DNA of 64,000 nucleotides. Origin: Blastomyces gilchristii SLH14081. Lineage: Eukaryota > Ascomycota > Eurotiomycetes > Onygenales > Ajellomycetaceae. The stretch spans positions 119,040-183,039 of the forward strand of contig NW_003101644.1 in the NCBI RefSeq assembly GCF_000003855.2, read 5' to 3'. The stretch's first letter is position 1; every line of letters starts with the position of its first letter. Under the pieces are notes generated by a model, which did no database searches, was not told the DNA's origin, and was given only the letters and a program-made list of their open reading frames with translations. Made by a program: the position numbers and the translations under genes. Shown one piece after another: positions 44,630 through 55,457 of this stretch.

Positions 44630-47520
44630 TTAAAAATCATCATCAACATCGTCATCATCAGCTACGTCTTCACCTCGATACTTCTGCCCTCCTCGTTCGC
44701 CCGACTTGCGGTTCAGGTTGGACATTTCGTGCTCTTCCGTTGCATTCCTGGCTCCGGACATCGCCATCGCCTGACGCCCGGTGTCTGAAGCTTCGAGGAA
44801 GTCGCGTAGTCGTCGTTTGCCCTCCTCCAGCGCCTGATGTGAGGCTGCCTCGGTCATTTTGATGATCGGACCCCAGAGATTCAGCTGATAGGTGACGTAC
44901 GCGCCAATGGCGCACACGAAAAGGAGGAAGAAGTATGCAGGGTTGCGGAGGACTGGATAAGGGACGGATGCATTAGTTTTTTTTGTTCTGTTTTCAAGGT
45001 GGTCCGTAATGCTAGAAAGAGATGTCCTGGATTGCTTACCTGCCATGATTTCATTCCAGCCAAGCGCTAGGAGCAAGCCATAAAAGTATAGCGGCACCTG
45101 AGTGATGCCTCCGATAGCGCTTCTCTTTGCCTCGACGTACACGCCATCAGCGGTTTTCTTGAACCGAACTATTAAGTCTTGCTTCTTTGCTTCGCCGATC
45201 ATAGTCATCTCTTCCTCCAGGCTCTTCCCCTCATCTTCATCAACACCTCCAATCGGGGTTAGGTCCTCTTCATCCGCAGGCGTTGCTGAGCTCGGCGTGT
45301 GTCCGATCCATTTGTCCAGTGGGGGAGGCGCGTTGGTCTCTGCAAGCCGGAAGCGGGCAAGGAGGGGGATAAGCGTTAGTGTGGATTCCCTAGCTTGTGT
45401 ATACACACTTTCAATGTCATCGGTCGGGCGCCAAATTCGAGGAACGCCAGCATCGTCGTACCGGAATTTATCTTCGAAGTTCTCGCGGAGTTTTAAGAGG
45501 AGATTGCCCTCCATCACTTCCTCTTCGATTTTAGCTCGTAGGACTCCCCAGGATTTTCTTCTTAGTCTCCATAGGCCAACATCTACTTCGTCAAGGCTGG
45601 CGTCAAAGCTGCTCGCTCGTTCCGTAAATCTCCTTTCAGCATCAAGGACGGTGTCCACAAAAATAGTCCAGACTCTGTCCCAGATGGTATTCTCTGAGGG
45701 CTTGTCGCCGAACTCCGGAGCACCAGAACCACCCCTACCTGACCCAAGGGCATTAAACTCTAAATCGACCGATTCACCTAGGCGCGACCTCACCCACCGC
45801 TCAACTCTCGTTGCCAATCGCCGCATTTCATCTCTCCGAAGCTGCCCGCTGATTCTTTCCAAGTCCTTTTGGTATAACGATAACTCCTGTTGGTAATTGC
45901 TCCAGGGGGCATCTTCCACAAGCGTAGATCGAGCCTCCTTTTCGAATTTTTCGATCGCTAGCTGCCTTTCCCTACTTACTATCTCAGCAAAATCGTAACT
46001 CGCACCTCTCTTCTGGCCCGCCTTCACAGCGGCACTGACAGATTCGCTGAAATCTTGTACCCCGGACCTATGCGCGGCATTAAGTTGGCCAAGGAAAAGT
46101 GCCTTGAGCCGTGTGTCGATCTTTTCTTCCAACTCAGACTTTTTCATTTGATACACACGTTTGTGGTACCGGCTAGCCTCAGCGTCAAAATTCTTCACGG
46201 CGTTCATTCGCGCATTCCGCATAACCGGGCCCAGTCCACCCAAGACTTGAGGGCTACCAGCCTGCACGGCTTCTGCTTGCTTCGATTCGAAAGGACTGAT
46301 GGCTTCGTCGAATGCAACTAGGGCTTCGCGTGATATTTCATCGCAGCGGAATTGAGCAAGCAGCTCTTGTTGAGTTGGCAGATCTAGGTCCTTGTTGTTT
46401 ACAATTTGATCCCAAACACCTTCCGCATAAACGGCAAAACCATCTGCAGGTATCCTTCGGTGGTATTCGGGAAGGAATATGCCGCCTTCAATCGAGCCAG
46501 TTCCCCTGGAGTCGACGTTGTTAGGGTCGCGGTGAGCATTGCGGAAGCGAGTACTGAGCTTTTGCACCTCGTCCACAAACTTCTCAGGCTGGAAGTTCTT
46601 GTGGGGTAGTCCAGCAAATGCGAAATCGAAGTAATCATTAATTGTCGAGTTCTCCAATCCTGCAGGTTTCGAGAGTGAGCTCCATATCCGGTTTAGGTCC
46701 TGCAAGAGCGTATTTTGTAGGTTCTGAAGCGGAGTAGTTCCTACAAAGTCGCGGATGACGAAAAAGAGAAGAGAGCGCGGGGTTGACCTGTCTCAATCAT
46801 GGGAGTTAGTCTCAACAACCAAGGAATTTCTATGAAAAATGAAGAAAAGGTTCATTCAACATACTTGTTGTCCTTCAAGAACAATTCCAAATTAACCTCA
46901 AAAACGGTTTTCAGTAGCCCCATATTAGCACCCTGATACAGGCCAACCTGGTGTTCCCAGATATTAACAATGAGAACCTCACTGGTGGCTAGGGCAAACA
47001 GTGCGCTCTTCCTCTCAAAGTCTTGATCTTCACCTCTCTCTCGACCATCTGTGCCCTCAACGTCCATAACAAGGATATTGTCCGCCATCTTCATTTGGGG
47101 GTCGCGATCCTTGCTCGACTCAACTCGTTTGTTCTTGGATAGCCAGATCCCCTTGGTCGTCTGCCGTCGCTCGGTCTCTGACATGACGCTGAAATGGGTA
47201 CCAAAAAGATGGTTCAGCAACGTGGATTTGCCGGTCGATTGCGATCCGAAGACGGAGATGAGGTGGTAGTTGAAGCCGGCCGGGGTGACATTTTCGTAAG
47301 TGAGGTACCTGGATACATTGGGGCTGTCAATCGCGCGAGCGAAGTAGTAATTAGTATAAGAGTAAAAACTTCGAATATCGGAGAGGGCAAAGATGAGTAG
47401 TAGTAGTAAAGCAAACGCATACTTGAATTCCTTGTCCTCATCTATAACCTGCACTCCATGCTCGTAGCTCCCCGAATCCTGTCCCTCCCCGTTGCTCGCA
47501 AAGTGTCCGTTCGCAACCAT
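44630..47520 (-). CDS. SEY1: Sey1 (RHD3/atlastin-like) ER membrane-fusion GTPase
   Basis: Sey1 is a dynamin-like GTPase of the ER that fuses tubules to form three-way junctions, working with reticulons and Yop1. Four exons are read as 47423-47520, 46865-47308, 45040-46787 and 44630-44952, with introns of 114, 77 and 87 bases; the product is 870 residues, the usual size. The GTPase domain has the P-loop GSQSTGKST at residues 54-62, the switch region [11 protein letters not shown] and the G3 segment [15 protein letters not shown] long helical bundle (about 300-680) follows. Two close membrane segments near the end ([17 protein letters not shown] and [19 protein letters not shown]) form the hairpin anchor. 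The cytosolic tail ends in an acidic run ([10 protein letters not shown]). All key motifs are intact. Confidence 0.96.
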
Positions 47521-48771
47521 TATTTGATGCGAAGTGGCCCCACTTTTGATTATTTATCTCTTTTCAAGCCTTTATCCACCGGACCTAGACAAGCAAGCAG
47601 TAAGAATTGGTTCCTCTTGTTTCTTCCCAATCCTAAGAAGAATGACGTTTCGCAGAGGTATGCGACGTGGCGAATTAGACGTCCGTGCAAGGCATATGAT
47701 CGACGGGAGTCTCGAAACAGGTCAGTTCCCTAGCACCTATGGACAAGGTCTCATAGAATTGTATATCAATGGAGGGTTTGTGTGTCCCTGTTTTGAAGGT
47801 ATATATATCCCCGGTTGTTGTTGTTGTTGCCGTCCCCGTGGCGCTATTGTTGCCCACCCACCTGTTGATCTCCTATTTTCCGGCAGACGGGAGAGGTTGC
47901 GGACAAGGCGCCACCAGTTACGTAGCACAAGAGGGTTTAGAAAAAGAGAATGGCAAGAAAGAACGAAAGTAAATAGAGTAACCAGTAGCAATAAGAATAT
48001 TGTGGGGTCCAGTTGATCTGGAAGAGCGCCCGCTTGAAGCCGTCGTGGGAAGTTGGCTCTTCCGTTCCTCGGATCGCTCAATAAATAACGTAGTTAAATA
48101 TTAACCTAGGCTAGGGCTGGCTTGGCTAGGTACATACATACAACTGTCCAACTATTCAAAGCCGTGCTTTGGAAGGACTCGACGATGATAACGGGATAAT
48201 GAGGTATTTATATATCTGCTATGTGTATCTACCTATCTCTAAGTTGATTAAAAACTAATAATAAATCTTGAGCGTTGTTGAACGCTGCCAGAGCTCGGGA
48301 TCGATCCCATGACCTGCACAATTCACATGACCCGATAGATTGATTGAACCAGGGGGAGCTACATACGTGACTGAGTGTTGTCGACTTTCTTAGAGTAAGA
48401 AAAGGTAGGCATCTACTTGTATGGAATACCTACCGTCAGGTCATTTAATATTGGATATTGTACGGAGTACGTACAACGATAAATGGAAGTGGTAGAAGTA
48501 GGTACCTAAGTACCTCCTACCTCCTCTTGTTTTCTGAAGGCACACCTATTGCTATGAAGTGAATGAGCAATGACAAGTATTAATTCGATCCCCATTCCTG
48601 TCCATTATGGATATTTACAGCCAAATTGAAAAACTTTTCAGAGCGCCACCTCCCCTCCCACGCTAATTACAGGGGGATATTCACAAGGATTAACTGATAT
48701 ATACAAACACGATCAAGAAGCAGGAAAGCATAGCAGAAAAGTGAAAAACTGCTAAAAATTCAAAAACCCCC
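47521..48771. other. Intergenic between Sey1 and bZIP genes
   Basis: It holds the Sey1 promoter and the bZIP 3' flank. One copy of TACGGAGTA is at 48461-48469, with several TACCTACC/TAGGTAC-type short repeats around 48110-48530. A GGGATCGATCCC palindrome near 48299 recalls a tRNA T arm but lacks a matching acceptor stem. No gene is supported. Confidence 0.55.
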
Positions 48772-50750
48772 TTAGTCCTTAAGAGCGCCTAAGAACTCAT
48801 CAACAGTCTTTGTAAAAAATTGCTCTTCAAAAGTTGCGCCAAAACTGCAAGAGACTATGTCAGCAGCGGAAACTTTTCACGATCATCAAACATCACATGT
48901 GATGCCTCTCTGATCTATGAGATAAGGGGGGGAAGAAACATACCCAAAACACTGTACCCCAGCCACCAAAGCATTGCTCAATTTCCGTAGTCCTTCCGGG
49001 TCGAGCTTATGGAATAATGGATGCTGTTTAATCCGCGCCCACATCTGAACCGGCGTGAGCTCGCCATCCAGCTCGAGGGCTGAAGACAGCTCGAGCAGTC
49101 TGTCGAGTTCACATGAGGGAATCTGCCAGGTGGTGCAGTCGTCTAAGCTCTGTGGAGCTTGGTTGAGAACGGGTGCTAGGGCGGTCATGGCGTGTCCGTG
49201 CGGTTCTTCCCGGTCTTGAGGTTGGTGGACATGGTAGATGCAGCAGCGTTCCATGCTATTAGGATTTTGGGTAAATTTATGGTTAACTATCGAAAAGGAC
49301 AAAGAGTAACCTGAGTAGAAGGGGGCGGGGGGTGGGGGGCAACACATACAATAGCACGAAATCCACGCCTACTTGGGTTGAATCAAGACCATATGGATGC
49401 CTAGGTGTTTGGAGTGGCTGCGAAGGTAGTCGAGTAGAAGCGAGACGATCTGACCCGTTGAACCCTGCGGGTGGTGATAGAGATGGCTGGGGCTGGGCGC
49501 CGTCTTTGGGAACCATGCCACGCTTCGAATGATCTACTACCGAAAGTTGCGACTTTCCCTCCGGCGGACTCTCCGGGATGCCGAAGCCGGGCGGAAAGAC
49601 TCGTTCAACAGGCGCACCACCGAGAGATACCTCCAGCCGCTGCCCGAACCCCGGGCTGCCAATGACGGAGACGGTGGCCATCGGGTTATTGTATAGCCAC
49701 TGGTCTTGTGGTCTGCTGTGAGAGATACCGGTACCAGGAAGGGCTATCCCATGCGCGAGCATGATGTCTCTAAGGATGCTGTTTTCCTCAGCTACCTGAT
49801 ACGTCTCGGTCTGGATAGATGATGATTCATCCCGAAGCCGGCTAAGCTCCTGCTCAAGGGACTTTATATATTTTTCTTTTCGTTCGCGATGATTGCTGGA
49901 TGTCGTACGTACTGTCAGCCTTCCCGGCGTATTGACCTCCAACGCCGAAAGCGAGGTATAGAAGCGTATATAAATGTAACATAGAAGACAGGGATATGTG
50001 GTCGGGTTGAGAACTTACCGTTGCGCCCGTCTCACCTGTTCTCTCCTTCGAGCGTGAGCGGACTTTAACGTGTCGTAATCCACACCGGCGCCCTCTGCTT
50101 CTGCTTTTGTAACAATTCAGTAAATAGACGGAATTGTAATTTTCGGGCATTCAACAAAAAAACAAAAGAAGAAGAAGAAGAGGGAAAACAAAGAAAAAGA
50201 AAAGAAAAAAAAAGAGTATGCGAGGTTGCAGAACTCAAAATATGCAGCTCCGATCACCACTTTAGGGAACTAGAATAGACGAAACAAAAAACGTCCACAT
50301 ATGGGCAAATATATGTGATCAGCGCAACGGCATGAACGCTCTCTCTAGTGGCGGGGGATGCATATGGAATCAAACTCCCATGTTGACACACATGTTAATA
50401 GGGCCGAGAATGATTCTCACTTACACCGAAACCAAAAGAAAAACAAAAAAATAAACATGGGATGCAACCAATCTGAGCATAAATAAGCAAAACAGCAATA
50501 TAAGACAAAAGGGAAGAAAAATGTCATATCAATCAATCGCCCCACGCGCACCCGTCAACCCAAACAGAGCTGAGCTTCCTTTTCTCTCTGGCTCACCTTG
50601 ATTATTCTCCTCATCAACAGCTTGCTTCCTCGATATGTGGAGCTTCTCCTTAGTTTTTGTCCACAGCGAGTCGAGCGTGTCATGATAGTAAGGGTTGGGC
50701 GAGGGCGAGGAAGAAGCAGCAGCCGCCGTCTTCTGCAGGGTAGCTGACAT
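48772..50750 (-). CDS. bZIP transcription factor
   Basis: A nuclear, DNA-binding regulator of the fungal basic leucine zipper class. Five exons are read as 50597-50750, 50019-50103, 49350-49895, 48944-49255 and 48772-48844, with intron borders GT/AG and all phases consistent; the product is 389 residues. The bZIP domain is split by an intron. The basic region is RRREQVRRAQRNHRERKEKY and the zipper starts IKSLEQELSRLRDE, placed at about residues 70-115. The middle is Pro/Gly/Ser-rich. The C-terminal domain (VGVDFVLF, LTPVQMWARIKQHPLF, LRKLSNALVAGVQCFGFG) is shared with many filamentous-fungal bZIP factors that pair a bZIP with this helical tail. I cannot assign a target pathway. The long 480-base first intron is unusual in this window. 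Confidence 0.88.
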
Positions 50751-51841
50751 CAGTGACAAATCTTTTGATTATTATTATTATTATTATTATTTATTATCTG
50801 CCTGTAGTCTGTATTCCACAGATGGAGAAGATCAATCATCAATCATGGCTTTTCGGGATGGGATGGGGACAAGACAAGCAAGCCGCTGGAAGCTGGAGTG
50901 TTATTTGACGTCCTTGTCCTGGGAAGACGCAACGATTAGGAAGCCTTTTGCCACAGTCTGCCCAATGAGGGTTTGCGCAAACCAGGTCCGTCGAAGCTTG
51001 GCCTGCGGCTTTGGCTGGTTAATTCCAAATCGCCCGGAGGTCTAAATCTGTTAGCCTGCGCGACGGCGGTTGTGAAATACCATGGTTCTGATACGTGTGC
51101 TCGGACATTTGGGGAGAAAATAGTAGTTTATTATTACGCAGTATTACTATTCAAACTCAATTGGCTGGCTACCTTGCTACTTGTGTAAGTGACGGAGTAC
51201 ACAGGTATTTCATCAGGAGGAACAAGCCCGGTTTGCAATCAGAGCTTGGCTCTAGGAATGCTATCTAGAGTTCTGAATCGACCGCGGGCCCCGTGGGAAA
51301 CTTTTACAGGAGGGATACATATACTTCGGCAGAGGAGTGGTTAATAAATATATGAATACTTGTTCCTGCGGCCGACCACTAAATTGGGCTGAATGTTGTG
51401 TGAAATCCTGGTTCGATGGAAATGAAACTCTTGAAGCAAGGAATAAGAGCAAGGAGAGTTATATTACTCTTAAGACAGGTCTAGATTGAGGGAGTCGAGA
51501 GAGGCTGCATCTTTGTTGTTACATTAGGGAAATTTTTAAAAATGGGAAAATCACTTGGGAGAAATGAAAATAAAAACCATAAAAAATGAAAAATAAACAA
51601 CAAAATACAAAAGAGCACCTATAAAAACACGGAATGAATAGAGAAGCAAAGAGAGAAGAAGGAGAATATAAAATGCCATGAAAAATATACACAGGTAGAC
51701 TCCAGATATATGTTAAGCTTTTTGCCGGCCCGCCTTTCCATTTTGTCCCCGCAAAGAATTTCCGCTTTACACACGCATTTATTGTTAAAAAGTACATGAT
51801 ACTAACCAAATGGCTATTGTCCGGCAGGTTTATTAGTTGCT
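50751..51841. other. Intergenic between bZIP and EF-Tu genes
   Basis: It holds the bZIP promoter, an ATT microsatellite near 50769-50792, an 8-base ACGGAGTA near 51192 and the AT-rich 3' flank of the EF-Tu gene. No gene is supported. Confidence 0.6.
50769..50792 (+). repeat. ATT microsatellite
   Basis: About seven ATT units lie just upstream of the bZIP start codon. Simple sequence, possibly variable between strains. Confidence 0.8.
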
Positions 51842-52086
51842 CTATTCCTCAAGGACACGGGTGACAAGACCAGTAGCGACAGTGCGGCCTCCCTCGCGGA
51901 TATTGAATCGCTGCCCGGCCTCAGCAGCTACGGGGCGGTGTGTCTTGAGGATCATCTCCACGTTGTCACCGGGCATAACCAGCTTGCTTTCGTCCACACC
52001 CTCAGGGAAGCTGAGGTTGGCAGCCTCGTCTGGAATCAAAGAAATTAGTCACGTGGATCATGCCCGCGTGCAAGAAAATTTAAAAG

Positions 52087-52121
<35 letters not shown>

Positions 52122-53554
52122 TATTTCAATACGAAGAGGGGATATGTTTTCATCTTAACGTACCGGCTGTGCGGATGAACATTTGAGGACGATAGTTTTG
52201 GCCAAATCCAGTTCGGCGACCACCCTCAGCCTCGGTCAGGACATACATCGACACCAAGAACTTGTCGTTGGCCTTGACAGTGCCAGGAAGGGCAACGACC
52301 ATACCACGGCGGATATCCTCGCGCCTAATACCACGCAACAAAAGGCCAGAGTTGTCTCCAGCTCTGGACTCGTCGCAGGACTTCTTGAAGGTTTCGATAT
52401 CAGTTACCTTGGTCCGGATGGGGGCGACACCGCCGCCAACAACCTCAACTTCCGAATCCTTCTTGAGGACACCACGTTCAACACGGCCGGAGGCAACGGT
52501 TCCACGTCCGGAGATGGAGAACACTTCCTCAACGGACATCAGGAAGGGTTTCTCGGTGTCACGCTGAGGAGTGGGGATCCAGGTATCAACAGCGTCCATC
52601 AGCTCATCAATTCGCTTCTCTCCCAATTCGGGCTCACGGCCTTCCATGGCGCAAAGGGCAGAACCAAAGATGATGGGCGTCTCCTCGCCCTCGAATCCAT
52701 AGGTGTTCAAGAGCTCTCTCATCTCCAACTCGACAAGCTCCAACATCTCCTTGTCCTCGAGAGCATCGACTTTGTTCACGAAAACGACGATCTTTTGGAC
52801 GCCAACTTGTCGGGCAAGGAGTAAATGCTCACGTGTTTGAGGCCTGATGGATACGTTCTCATATTAGTATAATCATGCTCTTGAAAATGGGGGGATAATT
52901 TTTTTCTCCATCGGTCCTGTGGCGTCCTACATTTGACCGTCAGAAGCAGCAACAACGACAATAGCACCATCCATGTTTGCAGCACCCGTAATCATGTTCT
53001 TGATATAATCAGCGTGACCAGGGCAATCGACGTGTGCGTAATGTCTTTTTTCGGTCGAATACTCGATATGGGAGGTGGAAATGGTGATACCACGCTTCCG
53101 CTCCTCGGGAGCTCTGTCAATAGCTCCATAGTCCAGGAAGCTGGCCAGTCCCTTCTCGGACTGGCGTTTGGTAATAGCAGCAGTCAAGGTAGTCTTTTAA
53201 TCAAAAAATAGCAAGTCCGGGTTAGAATCGCGATATAATTGACAGACGAAAAGAAATTTAGGACAAGAATGTAAGGGCTAGCTAACCTTCCCGTGATCGA
53301 CGTGGCCAATGGTACCTAAGATGCAACATTAGAATATAAATGAAAGATCCATGATAAGAGCCAGAAGAAACGTGGTCCTACTTACCAACATTGACGTGAG
53401 GCTTCGATCTCTCGAAGACTGTTGCCATTCCTCTAAAAGCCATGCGGCGGTCCCGAAGAAGAGCATGTTGAATGGGGTTGGCTCCTCTGGGTCTTTGCAG
53501 AGCAAGTCTGCCAGTCCGCAGCAGGGCGTTAACAGATCTGGAAATATTAGCCAT
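51842..53554 (-). CDS. TUF1: Mitochondrial elongation factor Tu
   Basis: Mitochondrial EF-Tu carries aminoacyl-tRNA to the mitoribosome in a GTP-dependent way. Five exons are read as 53386-53554, 53287-53315 (29 bases), 52931-53193, 52164-52843 and 51842-52029, giving 442 residues. The first 50 or so residues ([20 protein letters not shown]) are Arg/Ser/Leu-rich without acids, a classic mitochondrial targeting signal. The GTPase has GHVDHGK at 60-66, RGITI at 100-104, DCPGH at 122-126 and NKVD at 177-180. Domains II and III follow ([23 protein letters not shown]), ending VTRVLEE. The 29-base exon codes exactly the GHVDHGK loop. Mitochondrial IF-3 lies just upstream on the same strand. Confidence 0.97.
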
Positions 53555-54013
53555 CTTGACAGTCCTTGGCAGTCCTTTGGTGCAGAGGAGTTGGTGGAAT
53601 TGACAAGAGGTGATGAATGCAGATTAACTCGTCCTTGTCGAGATATTTTTCTCGTCTCAAAATTCGACGCCAAAAGATTTTCAGGGACAATGCTTAGTCA
53701 TCAATTGGCGCCTCAGCTCGGAGTTTCCATGAATTAGTTGCAAGACACTGCATGAACTATGCATGCCCTGCCCACGTCTAATACAAGGCCAGAAAGAGGA
53801 GAGGAACTATAATGATGGATATCTCGAGTACATAGGGTTACAATTTGAAAATTAGGCTTGTTTGTTCAAAATAGCTGAAGAATTAAAAATATGTCTAATT
53901 TGGGATATATCATTCATGGTACAGATCAATCAATCAGGTCCAGCCATTCTTGGGCATATAAGTCCTTCATGTCTGTGATATAATATAATACAAGAACTCT
54001 CTTCACCAGGATG
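53555..54013. other. Intergenic between IF-3 and EF-Tu genes
   Basis: It contains the EF-Tu promoter and the IF-3 3' UTR; nothing else seen. Confidence 0.6.
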
Positions 54014-54814
54014 TCATGGCTTCTTCGGCTTTTCAGCATATATAGTGAGTCGGCCCAGTAATGTCCCTTCCATCTTCTTAGTCTCCACGGCGCCCATCTC
54101 TGCAATCTGCTCTTTTACCGTTTTAACCAGTTCTCGGGCTTTGTCCGGTGTAGGCAGTGTCTTCTTCCTCTTATCCTTCTGCAGCAATATGAATTCCACC
54201 TTCTTCCCTTTCTCGAAATATGACTCCACCATTTTCATTCGATGTGAGAGGTCATGGCCATCGATACCCCAGTTGAGCTCGACCTGTTTTAACGCGCGGC
54301 TAGGGTCTTTAGGTGCTTTTGATTTTGCTTGCAGTTTTTGCTGCAATACCCCCTTGCTCGTGATTTTGCATATAGCGGGGCGTTCGGCGGTTTCGGGAGC
54401 AACCTGGAGAAGAATGTTTACATAGCGGTCAAACGTATGTAAGGCAGCCCCCAAGGGAATTGGATCCCCAAGTGACCCGTCTTCGTTCACTATCTGGACC
54501 CTCCGCGCGGGAATGGCCTCGTCCTTTATAAGGCCGTTGTGGTCCCTACTGTCATTTGCATCTTTCTGTGGTCCGTATTTCTGCTGGAGATTTGCTGGCC
54601 GAGGTTGGGGTCGTCTCATTATCTGGGGTTCTGCGCGCGGAGCCATAGGTTGTTGCTGCCGAACGGGTTGGAAACGATAACATCTTATATGTCTTCGCGT
54701 GATCTGACGCTCAGCGAACCGGGCTGCTTGTGAATCTGCTAGCTGTAGGAATATTTGGCGGAGGTTTTGGGCGGTTCCGACGAGACCGCGGACATGATTC
54801 ACTGGTGCTGCCAT
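54014..54814 (-). CDS. AIM23: Mitochondrial translation initiation factor IF-3 (Aim23-like)
   Basis: IF-3 keeps the small mitoribosomal subunit free and helps choose the start codon. This is a single exon of 266 residues. The N-terminus is Arg/Gln/Ala-rich with few acids (HVRGLVGTAQNLRQIF, RRHIRCYRFQPVRQQQ), fitting a mitochondrial presequence. The IF-3 N-domain is seen from about residue 100: ARRVQIVNEDGSLGDPIPLG and RYVNILLQVAP with PAICKITSK, the counterpart of the bacterial PVCKI motif. The IF-3 C-domain follows with KQVELNWGIDGHDLSHRMKM, then FILLQKDKRKK and a C-terminal helix. The extended, low-similarity form is typical of fungal mitochondrial IF-3. The gene faces the EF-Tu gene's promoter and may be functionally linked, but this is not evidence of co-regulation. 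Confidence 0.85.
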   Translation of the reverse strand: MAAPVNHVRGLVGTAQNLRQIFLQLADSQAARFAERQITRRHIRCYRFQPVRQQQPMAPRAEPQIMRRPQPRPANLQQKYGPQKDANDSRDHNGLIKDEAIPARRVQIVNEDGSLGDPIPLGAALHTFDRYVNILLQVAPETAERPAICKITSKGVLQQKLQAKSKAPKDPSRALKQVELNWGIDGHDLSHRMKMVESYFEKGKKVEFILLQKDKRKKTLPTPDKARELVKTVKEQIAEMGAVETKKMEGTLLGRLTIYAEKPKKP

Positions 54815-55457
54815 ATCTTAGAGGCAGCTACATGTACCTATTACAATCCGTGCCCTCCCTCCTGGATTTATTTGCGAGGGCGAAAGCGCAATTGCAACCA
54901 GAACCTGCCGCAGACCTAATATTTATCAGTACCAACGACTTAAGGAAGCGAAACAGAAGAAACACCTATTTACCTTGCAGGACCGCTATTTCAAATCAAA
55001 AACAGCTCGAATGTTGCCATAAGACCGTACGAATGGTAAATGGTAAAGATGGTTTGTTATTAAATATAATACTTAGAAGAGGTTCTCAGTTTCCATTCCC
55101 AGGTTCCTGACAAGGGAAATTTTTGGTCAGCCACACCTGGATGGCTAGACTGCGCCACATGCTATAAAAAAATTACGCGGGAAGTTAACTTGGCATCTGT
55201 CCTCGACTCTTTTCTGCTCCCTTTCAACCCCCTATATCGCCTAGGTCCTAGGTGTTTCAAGTCAACTACTGTCTGGTGCTCATTCGTCTAGCCCAACAGT
55301 CCACCAGGTGGAGTACTTGCGATTAGCTAGAATCTATGATCCCCTTTGGTGCTCCCACTCTTTAATTATCCTTGTCTTGCCTCTGCATGTCTCAAACTGC
55401 TTTCCCCCTTGTTACGGACTATTTTTCGTGTGTTAGTTAATATTTGCATTCGCTCGC
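54815..55457. promoter_or_regulatory. Divergent promoter region, IF-3 / Gda1
   Basis: 643 bases between outward-facing start codons. Both promoters lie here; the Gda1 side is pyrimidine-rich. No specific site is claimed. Confidence 0.55.

Noticed and set aside
48285..48360. A tRNA-like T-arm (GGGATCGATCCC) with a TAGCTC...GGTTCAA-like segment on the minus strand
   Set aside because: No acceptor stem pairs with the 3' side and no anticodon stem forms; the palindrome alone explains the likeness.
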